Of a DNA stretch of 64,000 nucleotides, positions 1 to 12,583 are shown piece by piece; position 1 is the stretch's first letter; each line of letters starts with the position of its first letter. The position numbers and the translations under genes are program-made. This stretch comes from Microcebus murinus (taxonomy: Eukaryota > Chordata > Mammalia > Primates > Cheirogaleidae): the NCBI RefSeq assembly GCF_040939455.1, contig NC_134108.1, forward strand, positions 89,138,001-89,202,000, written 5' to 3'. The notes below the pieces were generated by a model. That model was not told the origin of the DNA. It did no database searches and worked only from the letters and a program-made list of their open reading frames with translations.

Positions 1-280
1 AACCATGCAAATAGCCATATCATAATGTTGCCAACAGGATTAAATCCGCAATACATATAACAAATTTAATAGTATCTAGTACACTGCATGTATTTATTGA
101 AAAATTAGAAACCTGCCTCCATCCACAATTACCATGACCACCATCACCCAGCAGGCCAATTCTTCAGCTAAAATCAGTAGCTCTTGACATCAAAAGAATG
201 ATTCAGAGCCACATGAAACTGAAAGAAAAAACAGTTTCAAATTCTCTCTCTCCCCACTCCCTCCCCTACCATGAAGCTGC

Positions 281-282
<2 letters not shown>

Positions 283-353
<71 letters not shown>

Positions 354-366
354 TGTGTGTGTGTGT
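283..366. repeat. (TG)n microsatellite, about 42 units
   Basis: An 84-bp run of GT dinucleotides is broken once by a TA near 347. At this length it is likely to be polymorphic. Confidence 0.98.
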
Positions 367-1904
367 AGAGCCTCAGGTCTAACCCACAGTATGCAACTGA
401 AAAATATTTGCTGAAGGATAAATTCCTTAGCCAAAGTGTTAAGAAATAACAATGGAAACATAAAACACTGGAGCCATGAAGGTAAAGGAATAATCTCTAT
501 GACTTTCAGTATGTCATATTTTTGAGCCATCTGCAGGAAGTAGAGATGATTTCCTTCTTAATATTTTAAACAAAACTCAAAAGTAGTCCAAGGATTTATG
601 AAAATGTACTTAACGCAGCTTTAAGCTACTTGAAAGAAAAGACTATAAATGCAAATTATTATTCTCTTTCTTTGGGATTATAGCTGCCCTGCCAAAATCC
701 AAAGCTATATTAGTTTGTTTTTTTTCCTTAAACATTGAACATTATTTCATTTTCTTTCCTTTATTTTAGCCTTTAATAGTCAATGTTATAACTGTGGAGT
801 TTCTGATGAAATGGTTATAGAAGATAACATTCTGGTTACTAATCTTGCTCATTATTCTTCTTTTTCAAAGTTATGAGCAAGTAATCTATCTTCTACATCT
901 TCTTCCAAGTTCAGTCCTCTATTTTCTAGATCATTACCCCATTCACACCTCAATTTAGTAAGCTCACTGACATTGTTCACCTGGCTGTTTTGCAACTCAA
1001 CAAATATAATCTTGTACATGAACAAACTCAGTGTCACAAAGGACAATCATAATTTTTTTTAAACCAGAGCTTAAGTATTTTCCATGATATTTCTAACATC
1101 TCATAACTATATGTTAGGTTTCTCTTTTAAAATGTAGGCATGAAAACACTGAAACTCATCTAATACCAGATTTTAAAACATACTCTAAGATATAAAATTA
1201 TAAAAACATAAGATTTTATGCAAAACAGCAAGAGTATCATTAAATATTTCCTTCTACTCTTAGTACTACCTTAAAAATTCAAGGGAAACCAAGCCTGTTA
1301 TTCTCAATTCTATCATTCTTTGATTATTTCTAGTGTCAACTAGCCTCAGACAATTTTCATTTTTTGTTAAATTTTTGTTTTGAACTTACACTTTACTCTC
1401 CTAGAACATCTCGGATAACATTTTCTGCACCACTCCAATTTTAGTATATACACTGCCTACTTAGGTTCTCTCTGTCACTTGGATAAAGACATAAAGCCTT
1501 ATTAAGATTTTTATTTCTGAGACACAAGATTCTCAATGTATGTAAATCAGAAGATGGATTCTGCACTCCTTGACTAATTCCTAAATGTATATGTGCAATT
1601 AAGTAGACAAGCAGTGAAACTGGAAGGTACAGAATTAGAAACTGGTATATGGACAGTTCTCACCTGCCTGAGTGGATCTGGCAAGAAAATAAATGTCAAG
1701 GCTCATTACCAGCCAAGGGTGTGGACAAAGAAGAAATAGGGGGAAACTTAAAAATAATAATAATTTTTAAAACCAGAGGTCTTATTCCCCACTCCCTACC
1801 CCCCAAAAAAGACATGGTCAAGGGATTGTTCACATCTAAGAAAGAGCCTTGCAAAACCTGCTAAGAGCTAACATCTTTGAAGCTCTCTCTGCAATTCCCA
1901 GACT

Positions 1905-2100
1905 AAGTTCATCACCCTCTTCTTTGTGCTGTCTCTTTACCTAGTGCACACTTCTCTACTTATTGACCACATGTGTGATGACTGTTTTACATGTCTTTTC
2001 CATTGCTGCTCCCTCTCACACATTCTGAGCACCCTGAAAGCTTAATCATACTGTGTCTCCAGTGTTTTTTGCCTGGCACATAGTAGATACTTTGGAGTTA
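1905..2100 (+). repeat. L2 3'-end fragment
   Basis: The order 'tctgagcaccctgaaagct', 'tgtgtctcc' and 'gcctggcacatagtagata' matches the L2 terminal region. It is diverged. Confidence 0.6.
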
Positions 2101-3829
2101 AGATCTTTTTTCTAAACATCATACAACTAGGACAAAACTAAATGACAATCAGAAAACCAAACTGATGATAACCACACACTTTTTTAATATTTACTATTTC
2201 TTTGGCACATCATAGGAAAAAGAGCAGACCTGGGTGACTTAATATAGGATGTAGCCAATGCTGTTCCTATGAGAAAGTTGGTTTTATTGATGCAGCATTT
2301 TACTTTGGTTTAAATTCCTATGTGTCAGGTGTATGTATATGTCTCTCTCTTGTTCTTGCTCTCACTTTCTCATTAATAATGAATCATAAAATTTTAAGAA
2401 AACTGAAACTCCAAGGCATATAGAGAATCATTATTTTTCAATGTCCAGTCACTGCTAAAAATTACACTCTCAACACTTAATCAATCCTGTACCATTTTAC
2501 GTATTCTTAGCTCCCCCTGTGCAAAATTTTTAAATTGGAAAACTAACAGGTGATGCATCTTTCTTTGTAGTGACTGAATAAATTTTTGCTCTGTGAGAGT
2601 AGAACTGTCAAAGAATTGAATTTACAAGTAACCCCCCCCAAAAAAAAACTATTTCAGTATTCAACTGTTTCCTAGCAACAGAATCTGCTGATGTTTTCTC
2701 ATCACAAGTAGGTAATAGGGAAAAAAATCTATGTTTCAGTGCACTCAGGTGTCAATAAAAGTAGTAGAGCTCAGTGAAAAAAAATATAGTATAAATGATG
2801 TGTAAAAATATTAAGTATTTTCTAGCCAATTTAGGCTAGGGCTTTAAAATGGGTAATTATAATACTTAAATATGACAAATGATCTGAAAAATGGACATGT
2901 TTATAAAGGAATGTGGGGGAATCTTACCTTTTCTGTGAATGAGGGAGGGGAAAAAAACCCACAAGGATGACTGCAAAAGTAGTAACCTAAGGAATACTCT
3001 GGAGAGTTCAACCATGAAGAATGAAGCCGCTACTCTGAAGGTAGCTAGAGTTTGAACCTGGTTTATTGCTGCATCATAAATTTTGAAGCAAAATATAAAA
3101 TTCACACCTTACACACTCCAGTGAAAAACCATCAAAAGAGTAACAATTTTAACTTCTACAGCCAGCCGCGGTAGTTCTTCAGAAGTATTCTGAGCTCAGA
3201 AACATTTGCAATTGAGATTTTAGAAATATTCTGCATGTACAGCACTTTGCATGTATTATCAGGTACATAATTCACTTTTTCTTTTTATAAACAGTACACT
3301 TTAGTGCAACTCCATGTAATTTTAGTTTTATCAACAAACTGGGAGAATGCGAACATGCAGCTCTCACAGGTAATTTATCAGATCCTGGGCACCAACTCTT
3401 CACAAGGCACTGCGCTAGGCATCAGAGATAACTAAGTTGAATATGGCACAATCTCTACCCTGCAGCTGTTGAAGTATTTAAAATATGCAAAGGAAACATC
3501 TGCTTGAGGGTGAATCAGAGAAAGCAGTAGAGGAGCAGAGATATTTGGGCCTGGGGAGAGGCAACAAGGTATAGTAAAACAGGCGCTTGAACTTAAGGAG
3601 TTTTGGGAGAACTAAAGTGAAAGATTCAAGCTCTTCACTAATGATGAACTACAGTCAACTCACCCAGGTCCTTCACTAATGATCTGCATGAGTTTTGGTA
3701 AGCCACTCAACCTTTTGGGGGCTATATTTTCATGGACAAAATGAACAGACCTGATTGGTAAGTTTTATAGAGAGCCTCTTATAAAAGAAAGCCTATAAGC
3801 ACTACCATACTTAACAGGAAAAGTAAGCA

Positions 3830-3907
3830 TATCTCTATATATCTATACCTATACCTATCTATCTATCTTTCTATATATATATATATATATCTCTATCTAT
3901 CTATCTA
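3830..3907. repeat. Compound (TCTA)n/(TA)n microsatellite
   Basis: Tetranucleotide tcta/atct units surround a (TA) run of about 10 units, followed by a purine-rich GA stretch. Confidence 0.9.
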
Positions 3908-4029
3908 GAGAGAAAGAGGGACAGAGAAATGCCAAAACTTACTTGTAATGACTTCTTAGCCCCCTGATCTCCACAACCATTCTTACGATATATTCAGTTT
4001 GGTATTTGGTACTCTTCTTTCTTTACATG

Positions 4030-4255
4030 CTACTCCTTAGAAATTGCATCCACTAGTTTGGCTTTAAATTTCACAACCATGTGGGTGATTCCCAAATCTA
4101 CCTCTGAATCTCTAAGCACTCTTCTGAGTTCTAACCCAAATTTACCAGAATGTCCTGTTAATCTTATCATCTCAACCTACCCAATATCAAAATCATTCTC
4201 TGTCTCAAACAGCTGTGGCTCACTTCGTATTGCTAAGACACATCTCCAACAATAA
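4030..4255 (+). repeat. Possible L2 fragment
   Basis: CT-rich text of the kind 'gtgattcccaaatctacctc' resembles the L2 body. Weak match; it could be unrelated intron sequence. Confidence 0.3.
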
Positions 4256-4784
4256 CATCAGCAGTTTACAACAGTGATTCCAAGCTGGACATACATAAGA
4301 TGAGCTACCGATATGGAGAATCAAATTACTCATATCTATTCTCATTTTTTTCCCTCATCCTGTTTAAAATCCCTGTTTTATAATAGCTACATCTGTATAT
4401 CAGGAGGAGTGTGATATTTTAACTGAGGGAACACAATCAAAAAAGTTTGGAAACCAATAGCACATAGACTAAAACTCAAATTCATTAGCTTAGTGATACA
4501 CATTGTGACAATATGAGCTTCTGTTGCTGCTGCTTCTTCACAGATATTAAATCTCACCGATCATACCACTAACCATTCGCTAACATAGCCTATGTTTTCC
4601 AGGACCTAACAATTTACTCCCATTACTCTCTACAAATTATTTAAAGCCAGCATCAATTCTATCCTTTCTCAAAATTTTCCGAGCTTAGTTGATACAACTC
4701 TCAGGCCACTCCTCTCTTGCACCTCATCACTGAGTGAATCTTTTATGTACATCCCAGCTCCCCCTACTAGAAAGAGAGTTCTTC

Positions 4785-5462
4785 ACTTACATACTATTGG
4801 TAGGAATGTAAATTAGTACAACTTCTATGGAAAACAGTATGGAGATTTCTCACAAAACTAAAAGTAGATCTACCATTCAGCCCAGCAATCCCACTCTTGG
4901 GTATCTATCCAAAGGAAAAGAAGTCATTACATCAAAAAGACACCTGCAATTGTATGTTTATCACAACACAATTCACAACTGCAAAGATATGGAATTAACG
5001 TAAGTACCCATAAACTAAGGAGTGGATAAAGAAAATGAGGTGTGTGTGTACATACACACACACACACACACACACACCATGGAATACTACTGAGCCATGA
5101 AAAAAAGGATGAAATAACATCTTTTGCAGCAACTTGAATGGAACTAAAGGTAATTATCCTAAGTGAAGTAATGCAGGAGTGGAAAACCAAATACCACATG
5201 TTCCGACTTATAAATTGGAGCTAAACTACAGCCATACAGGAGTATATAGAGTGGTATAACAGACATTAGAGACTCAGAATGGGGTAAGAGGGAGAGGGGG
5301 AAGAAGGGAGGGAGGGAAGAAAAACTACCTATCAAGTACAATGTATACTACTCATGCGATAGGTACACTAAAAACCCAGATATCATGACTATATAATTCA
5401 CCTACATAACTGAAAACCACTTGTACCCCTAGATCTATCAGAATATAAAGTAATTCTAGCTT
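4785..5462 (+). mobile_element. L1 3'-end fragment
   Basis: Shows the diagnostic L1 ORF2-end and 3' UTR order: 'ggtaggaatgtaaattagta', 'cagcaatcccactcttgggt', 'ccatggaatactactgagcc', 'aacttgaatggaactaaagg', then a G-rich patch (5290-5320) and 'tgtacccctagat'. A (TG)/(CA) microsatellite sits at 5041-5078 inside it. The element is 5' truncated and its frames are broken. Confidence 0.85.
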
Positions 5463-5470
5463 ATCGAAAA

Positions 5471-5525
5471 GGAAGGAAGGAAGGAAAGAAAGAAGTTAGT
5501 TAGTTTAGTTAGGGAAGTTAGTTAG
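5471..5525. repeat. (GGAA)n then (TTAG)n low-complexity run
   Basis: ggaa units pass into agtt/tagt units directly after the L1 3' end. It may have grown from the L1 A-tail. Confidence 0.85.
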
Positions 5526-5848
5526 TTCACTGCTAATGACATGGAGTGGAGGTGTGTGAACACTGAACTCAGTTGTGGACCCTCCTTCTCCCCCTCACTG
5601 ACATCCCATACTCTTCCTATGTGGTTTAGTACAGTCTCATGGCTTCACATTCTCCTCCCCATAAATCCAGACTCCTAAATCCATCATCATACTTGCCATC
5701 TCCATTTGTATAGCCAATAAGCAATTCCCACTTACCATGGTCAGAACAAGACTCTTGATTTTATTTTATGTATTTTTCTCATAGCCTTCCACATCTTGGT
5801 AAAAGTCTTCACCTTCTAATCAATTATTCAAGCCAAAAGTTTAGAAAG

Positions 5849-6065
5849 AGTAATATAGTGGTCAGGAACACAGACTCTAAATCCAGGTTGCATGGATTCA
5901 AATCCCACCTCTGTTCCTTACTAGCTGTACAAAGATAGTAAAAGTCTTAAAGAGTGATAATAGTACCTACCTAATAGGGGTACCATAAAGATTAAATGTG
6001 TTAATTCATATAAGCAGTTAGAACAGCACTTTGGGAATACTAAATTTTCATTAAGTTTAAGCTAT
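5849..6065 (+). repeat. MIR SINE
   Basis: Shows 'ggattcaaatcccacctctg', 'ttactagctgt', 'atagtacctacctaat' and 'agattaaatgtgttaattca' in MIR order. It is among the better preserved MIRs in the window. Confidence 0.85.
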
Positions 6066-6181
6066 CATCATCAGTATTATTATTCTGATTCCTCTTTTCT
6101 CTCATACCCAATCCACCATGTCAAGAATACTTCAAAAACATAACTTAAATCCACTGACTTCTCTCAGTCAGATCACCACAA

Positions 6182-6220
6182 TCAAGCCACCATCTAGATT
6201 TCAAGCCACCATCTAGATTA
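6182..6220. repeat. Tandem duplication, about 19 bp x 2
   Basis: 'caagccaccatctagatt' occurs twice in direct succession with near-perfect identity. Confidence 0.9.
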
Positions 6221-6234
6221 ATGTGATAAACTTC

Positions 6235-6760
6235 CATACTAGTCTTCCTGCATCCATTCTTTCTGTCCCAAAGTTGCTTTCAAGCTGTAGCCACAGTAAT
6301 CTATTTAAAGCATAAATCAGATCATATCACACCCTTGTTCAACATCAACCAATGGCTTTCCACTACACATCAGGCTAAAAAAATTAAACTCTTTACTCTG
6401 TTTATTCAAAGTCCTATAAAGTCTTGCATCTAGACATTGCAGCCTCATCTTATATGACTCTCCCCTAGCTCACTATGTTCAGCTACACTGGCCTTTTTTA
6501 TTCTGGGGAAAAAAAAAAAAAAAAGCTAAAATTTCCTCCTAGGGATCTTTGCATTAGTGACTTTCCCTGCCTGGAATGCACTTTCCTCTATGTTTGTTCC
6601 ACTGGCTCCTTCGTGTCATATATAACATTTTTATTGTTTATTTCTTTGGTAACTATCTATCTCCCACTAGAGATACAGGCTTTGTAAGAGAAAATTTTTT
6701 CATCTTGTTAAGTACAGTATCTCTAGCACCCAAAAATAATGCACAGATAAACAAACAAAA
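6235..6760 (+). repeat. L2 LINE fragment
   Basis: A long L2 match in order: 'aatcagatcatatcacaccc', 'aatggctttccactacacat', 'agtcctataaagtcttgcat', 'ctttgcattagtgactttcc', 'ctgcctggaatgcactttcc' and the terminal 'tctctagcaccc'. It contains a 16-bp A run near 6509. Confidence 0.85.
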
Positions 6761-7039
6761 AGTTGTTTAAAAATGAACCATTAAATGAAAGAACTAGCTA
6801 CAGTTTATAAAATTGTTATGTGAAGCAAAGAAATATGTAATTTTCCCTCATTCTTTTCCCTAACTGGTTACCAATCTGTTCCATCAGAGCTGCAAATTCA
6901 CCCCTTTTGCCAGTTCTATAATTGGACACTAATATACTTTTCAGTATTTTTGCAGACTGTGAAGACCTAAATCCCCTGGTTAGACAATTCCTTACAAAAG
7001 CACAGTTATCATCAAAAGACCCTAAGATACAATCAGAAA

Positions 7040-7240
7040 ACCAGAGATCCAGCCATGGCTCCAGCAATTATTAGCCAACATAACCCTGGACAAATTACCT
7101 AGCCCCTCTGAGCTGCATTTTTCTCATCTGTATAATGCTGATTATAATCCCTGTCTATCTTAGAAGGTCATAGTGAGGAACAACAGTATGCATAAACAGT
7201 AATGAACAAAAGCAAGTTCATACTATTATTCGATATCTGT
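7040..7240 (+). repeat. MIR SINE fragment
   Basis: 'cctggacaaattacctagcc', 'tttttctcatctgtataatg' and 'ataatccctgtct' follow MIR order. Diverged. 7250-7360 continues as another ancient interspersed repeat ('tctgtgtaccagatgttaca'). Confidence 0.65.
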
Positions 7241-7841
7241 CACTTCAACAAAATTTTACTGAGCACTGTCTCTGTGTACCAGATGTTACACTAGATAGAA
7301 AATTTGAACTAAGAGGGAGCCCTAACTCTCAAAGAGCTTATGTTTTAGTTGGGGAGGGGGGACACATACTGAGAAGAATTTCATCATAGTTTGGTAGTGA
7401 GCAGCATGCTGCGGGAGCACAAAGGAGAAATGTAACACTTAGCACGATCTTGGGGCTTAGGAGGAGGTTCCTTGAGGATATAAGGCCACAGAGTTCTTAT
7501 CAAAGAAGGTAATGTCAAATTTTCACTAGTCCTAAAGCACATTCAAAAGCCAAATTAGTTACATTTTAAAAATCCCATGAACACAGATAAAGAAGCAGTT
7601 TTCAGACACCAACTGGGGTAAAACTCTTCCATTAATTTACAACTCTTCCCAGCACCATTTATTTCATCCTCTGCCACTAATTAAAATACTTTTTAAAAAT
7701 CGACTTCAGGGCACTTTTTCTCATCCTACAAGAATATTTCCATTTATAAAGCTGAAAATTTCAATTATATACTCCAAGGTCAAAACCTTCCTCACTAGAA
7801 AGGACAGTAATAAAGAGACCACAGCAAAAAAGAGACAGACA

Positions 7842-7843
<2 letters not shown>

Positions 7844-7891
<48 letters not shown>
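7844..7891. repeat. (CA)n microsatellite, about 24 units
   Basis: An uninterrupted AC run directly follows a short (GACA) stretch. Confidence 0.98.
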
Positions 7892-8164
7892 ATAGCAATA
7901 GGTTTAGATTTCTGCTTCACCACGTCCCTAAAAGAAACTCCTTCGCTTCCTTCCTGCTCCTTTCCGTAGCTGTCAGCACAGGTTCTCAGGAAATATACTC
8001 CATCCACTCTCCTGCATGATGAAGCGAAATGCTCTCTGGATCTCATCTCAACCAAGGTTGGCCTTGACCCACCCAGGAGAAAGCCAAGCATTGCCTCACA
8101 CAGCAAGTCACTGTCTCTTCTAACAAATCCAAGACACTGAGGCCAGAACTCACTCCACAAGTAA

Positions 8165-8800
8165 TCAGGACAAATTCATTTAAAGTAAATTTAAATCCAT
8201 TAAAGCTAAACATAGACATACCTTATGCACCACAATTCAACTCCCAGGCATATAACCAACAGAAATGTGTTTGCCAAAAGATGTACTAAAATGTTCAGAG
8301 CAGCAGTATTAGTAATAACCAAAAAGAAAAGAAAACCCAAATGCCCATCAATAGAAAGGGTAAATAAATTTTGATAAAGGTGATCAGAATTGGGATAAAG
8401 CAAAATCATGTCATCTGACAGAATGCAATGAAAAAAGAACACAGCATCACTTCTATGGTATTCTTGCTTAAAATGTATAACTTGAATCTAAACATGCAGA
8501 AGCATCAGACAAACCCAAAATGAAAGATATTGTACAAGATAACTAGCTGATAATCTTCAAAAGTAACTAAGTCCATGAAAGTCAAGGAGAAACTAAGAAT
8601 CTGTTCCAGACTGAAAGAGACTAAAGAGACATGACCAGTAAATAACACATGTGATTTAGGTTTGGGTGCTTATGGGAATTAAATGGTAATAACATATCAA
8701 TATTAATTTCTTTATTTTGACAGCTGAATTATGGTTATATGGAAAGTATCCCATTTGTAGGAATTACACACTAAAAAATATTTTGATTGATAGGATATCA
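8165..8800 (+). mobile_element. Old L1 3'-end fragment (L1M type)
   Basis: 'caattcaactcccaggcata', 'agcagcagtattagtaataa' and 'aaatgcccatcaatagaaag' are the ancient L1 3' pattern. The 3' UTR-like part runs to about 8800. Confidence 0.7.
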
Positions 8801-8932
8801 GGCTGGTTATTCTCAAATGGTTTAGAGAAAAAGTTATTATATTAGAAACTTTAGAATTCATAGAGTTTTGTCTTTTCTCTCAGTATATTTAGATACTCCA
8901 TTCTCTAACCAAAAGTGGAAAAGAATTATAAA

Positions 8933-9267
8933 TTTTTTTTTTCTTTTTGGAGAAAGAATCTCACTTTTGTTGCCCCAGCCAGAGTGCCGTGGCATTAGCC
9001 TAGCTCACAGCAACCTCAAACTCCTGGGTTCAAGTATTCCTTCTACCTCAGCCTCCCAAGTAGCTGGGACTGTGCAGGCATGCGCCACCATGCCTGGCTA
9101 ATTTTTTCTATATATTTTTAGTTGGCTAATTAATTTCTTTGTATTTTTAGTAGACATGGTGTCTCAATCTTGCTCAGGCTCATCTAGAACTCCTGAGCTC
9201 AAACGAACCTCCCACCTCGGCCTAGAAGAGTGCTAGGATTACAGGCATGAGCCACCGCACCCGGCCT
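8933..9267 (-). mobile_element. Alu, strepsirrhine type, full length
   Basis: Reverse-oriented dimeric Alu. It starts with a T run and ends with the complement of 'ggccgggtgcggtggctcat'. The linker has the 'ttggctaattaatttctttg' form. Target-site duplication 'aagaattataaa' at 8921-8932 and 9268-9279. Confidence 0.93.
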
Positions 9268-9348
9268 AAGAATTATAAAATTTTTGCAAAAATCTGCCAC
9301 ATATCCTTCTTTCTATACTGGATTATTACAAAGATAAACTGAACAGCA

Positions 9349-9351
<3 letters not shown>

Positions 9352-9395
<44 letters not shown>

Positions 9396-9406
9396 GTATA
9401 TATATG

Positions 9407-9461
<55 letters not shown>

Positions 9462-9484
9462 CACAATTCCACTCCCAGGCATAT

Positions 9485-9518
<34 letters not shown>

Positions 9519-9519
9519 A
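9352..9519. repeat. Compound (TA)n/(CA)n/(GA)n microsatellite
   Basis: About 95 bp of TA with TG and CA interruptions are followed by CA to 9462. A 22-bp unique insert comes next, then TA to 9504 and GA to 9519. Confidence 0.95.
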
Positions 9520-9980
9520 TACCTTCAATAATCTCAAAGAAAAATGTAAAAAAATGTTACTCTCAAGGCAAATTTATTAAACAGTTAAAATGTATTAAAA
9601 GTTTATTTAAGCCTTGCAATACACAAGGTCAGAAGTAGCTTTGAAACCCCAAAAGCGAAAGAATTTCAGATTCATTTTCATAATCATGATTAGATTACTT
9701 AGGCATTGGGCAGCTTGGCTTACATAGAAATTACAAAGTGAAAATCTTACATTTAATACGCATTAAGCATCCACTAGGTAGCAGACAGTTGTTGTCCGCC
9801 TCCCCAGCATCATTCTCTCCTCTCCCTATTCCTAACAGTCATCCACTTCTGTTGGGGATGTCATGGTTTCAGGAACATGCTGCCTCTCAGCTCCCATGAT
9901 CCTCTAACTACAGGGGTGGACACATGACCTTATGCTAGGCAATCCCTTCAACCACAATAACTGGTTTAGTGATAGGCATG

Positions 9981-10391
9981 TGATACAGGTTGAGTTGTGT
10001 CCCCTAAAAGTCCTAACCCCTAGTACCTCAGAATGTGAGATCTTATTTACAAATAAGATCATTAAAGACATATTTAGTTAAAATGAGGTCACACTGGAGT
10101 GGGGGACCGTCTAATCCAATATGACTGGTATCCTTATAAAAAGTAGAAACTTGGGGTGCACCAGGAGAATATCATGTGAAGACTGGAGCTATGCCGTCAC
10201 AAGTCAAGGAACTTGTGAAGCTACATGAGAGACCTGGAATATATCTTTCCCTAGCACCTTAGAGTGAACATGGCCATGCTGACACCTTGATTTCAAACTT
10301 CTGCCCTCCAGAACTGTGAGACAATAAATTTCTGTTGTAAGACACTCAGTTTGTAGTACTTTGCTATGGCAGCTATAGGAAACTAATATAG
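9981..10391 (+). mobile_element. Solo LTR, MaLR-like (MLT1 type)
   Basis: Shows the MaLR LTR order: 'gttgtgtcccctaaaagtcc', 'taatccaatatgactggtat', 'ccttataaaaa', 'gccctccagaactgtgagac', 'aataaatttctgttgtaaga' and the end 'ggcagctataggaaactaat'. About 410 bp. Polyadenylation-type AATAAA lies at 10323. No internal retroviral sequence adjoins it. Confidence 0.75.
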
Positions 10392-11544
10392 CATATAATT
10401 TAAGCCAATTCAAGTACAGTAAATATTAAGACTAAAAACAGAAATTCTGGGACAAAGAAACTCTTTTGAATGTATGCAATATAAATGTAAAGCCTGATCC
10501 AATTGCAGCCACTTTTGCTACCATGAGAGAAACCAGACTAGAACAAAGCATATATATAAGGGTAAAGACAACTGCAGGGAACTAGCTGGAACACTCATCA
10601 AGTTATGTCTAAAGCTCATACTACATCTGTACTTCTAAATTTTATGAGCTAGCAGATTTCATTTATTGGTTAAGATAGCACCAGTTAGTTTCCTGTTACC
10701 TGCAACTGGAAAAGAAAATACTAACACAGACACCGAGCTAGGTACCAAGAACAGAATTCCACTCAAATGAGTTCCTAAATTATTAACAGTTCCTCAAAAA
10801 ATTGAAACGTCATTATACATTATACCATATAATAAGTTTTGGTGGTTCTAGGGTAGGTTGATTCAGCAACTCGATGACCTCAACAAGGATTCAGAGTCTT
10901 TCCATCTCTCTACATGCCTATCTTCAGCAAACTGTGTTGTCTTCAAATTACCCACCTATTCCAAGATGTCTATAGCTATCCCAGGCATCGCATTCAGATA
11001 CAACAATATCCAGAGGGAAAAAGGGACTATTTCATCCATGCACCCATTTTTTTAGCAAGAAAAACTTTTCTCAGGAGCCCCCAAACAACAAACTCATATT
11101 TTTCAGCCAAAATTACACTTTGTCACATGCACAGATCAATACTTTTGGAAAGGAGAAGGAAACTGCTATGATCAGCTTAAAAGTAATAACACCATAGAAG
11201 CTTTCTAAAATGTATGGTGATGTTCTGGGTTGTCATGGAGACTGAGGGTCACTGTTGGTATTTAATAGATAACAGGGCATGTCCAAAGTGCTGAAAAATA
11301 TATGGCTTTTTCACACAAAGAAGTGCTGTCCAAAATGTCAACAGAGAGAAAATGGGTGAATGAAACCAAGAATAATAAAAGAACGGGAATGGCCTATAAT
11401 CAGACAAATATCACTGTCTTCTACAGAACTTCACAGTAATAAAAGATACTATTCTTATCTATAAATATAGTCCAGGGTAAGTGACAGATAATCAAAGAAA
11501 CAATTTAAAAGCACCAACGTTAATGAGCATAAACAATAGAGGAT

Positions 11545-11660
11545 TAGGGATGGAATAATAATATTAACAGTTATTAAACACCAATCATGCTAGGTGTTTT
11601 CATAAATTGCCTCATTTAATAAAAACTGAGTTAATAATTTAGTCTTCATACATGCTGATA
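11545..11660 (-). repeat. MIR fragment
   Basis: 'ttattaaacaccaatcatgc' through 'ttgcctcatttaat' is the reversed MIR 3' part. Short and diverged. Confidence 0.55.
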
Positions 11661-12445
11661 TAGCTAAATATATGTTTGGGTAAACCCAGAGAATCAATAA
11701 AAATTATTTATACCAGAAAATACTATAATTTTTTAACTCAAAAGGAAAGCTTGGCATATGCTTACACTATAATCAATATAGTTTTTAAAAGCCACATCAT
11801 ACAACTTTTTAGTCCTCTCCTGCATTAAGTACAAAAAAGTATTAAAAAACTAGACCCAGATTAAAAGACAACAACACTATAAGATGTGTATAGTTTTAAG
11901 ATGTCACCACTTACGAGTCATGCTTTCAACAAACTACTTTAAAAGCACTGATCATGTCATTTGTTCAACACAACTACCTCCAATTTCACCCAGTACTGGG
12001 CTGTTTATTGCAGCACTAGTATGTCACTATTTTAAGTACATAAGTATTAAGACTTTCTTCTATATTGCCCTCTACTGATACTGAATACTAATTAAGAACA
12101 GAAATCTAGAGGTTATAACCACCACAGGCCACATTAATTGTTAGGAGCCATATATGAAGTCCATCTCCAAGGAAAAAAGACATGACCTTAAAGAAACCCA
12201 CAGAGGCCACCCAAAAAATTAATCAGCTCACCATTAGTATTAGGAGAAAGAAATTAAAAAATCAACTATGAGTAGTAACAAGTAAAACCTAAGGAGTTCT
12301 AGAATTGATAGTACAACATCAGAGGTAACCTGAATACCATTATGAAAATTAAATTATTTCCTACAAAAGTACAGAGTAAAACTACCAAGGGTATATAATT
12401 GAAAGCGTGAACATGTCAAATGCAGAAATAAAGTGAAATACTTAC

Positions 12446-12583
12446 TGCCAAAGCCTTGGACAGTTTGGCTCTAAATTCATTCAGGATGATTGCCACAATA
12501 TCCTTAAGTGGTACGTAAGCAAAGCCAGCTTCCAAATAGACTTTCCTTCCTCGGAACAACTCCAGAGCATCAGCAAAAGGGAT
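12446..12583 (-). CDS. PRIM2: PRIM2 coding exon, about residues 186-231
   Basis: A 138-bp exon of 46 codons ([18 protein letters not shown]... to ...AKLSKALA), phase zero at both ends. The acceptor AG is at 12585-12584 and the donor GTAAGT at 12445-12440. It holds one of the best conserved stretches of p58, FRGRKVYLE followed by [19 protein letters not shown]. Against human and mouse as remembered, the residue after YLE is Ala (codon GCT) instead of Asp (GAT), a one-base change, and ELF replaces DLF. The next coding exon (beginning LTARSLP in human) was not found in 1-12445, so the following intron exceeds 12.4 kb. Confidence 0.96.

Larger units (their letters stand above)
1..12445 (-). other. 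PRIM2 intron (5' part), more than 12.4 kb
   Basis: It follows the donor at 12445-12440 on the minus strand. It holds the microsatellites, L2, MIR, L1 3' ends, Alu and LTR listed separately. Stretches without a recognised feature are roughly 370-1900, 2110-3820, 4260-4780, 5530-5840, 7360-7840, 9520-9975, 10395-11540 and 11665-12440. Of these, 3390-3470 has a faint old-repeat look. No further PRIM2 exon was found here. Confidence 0.75.

Noticed and set aside
237..530. ORF with a long His-Thr repeat
   Set aside because: Direct translation of the (TG)n array.
7795..8160. 121-codon minus-strand ORF
   Set aside because: Much of its C-terminal part is a translated CA microsatellite. No recognisable protein domain.
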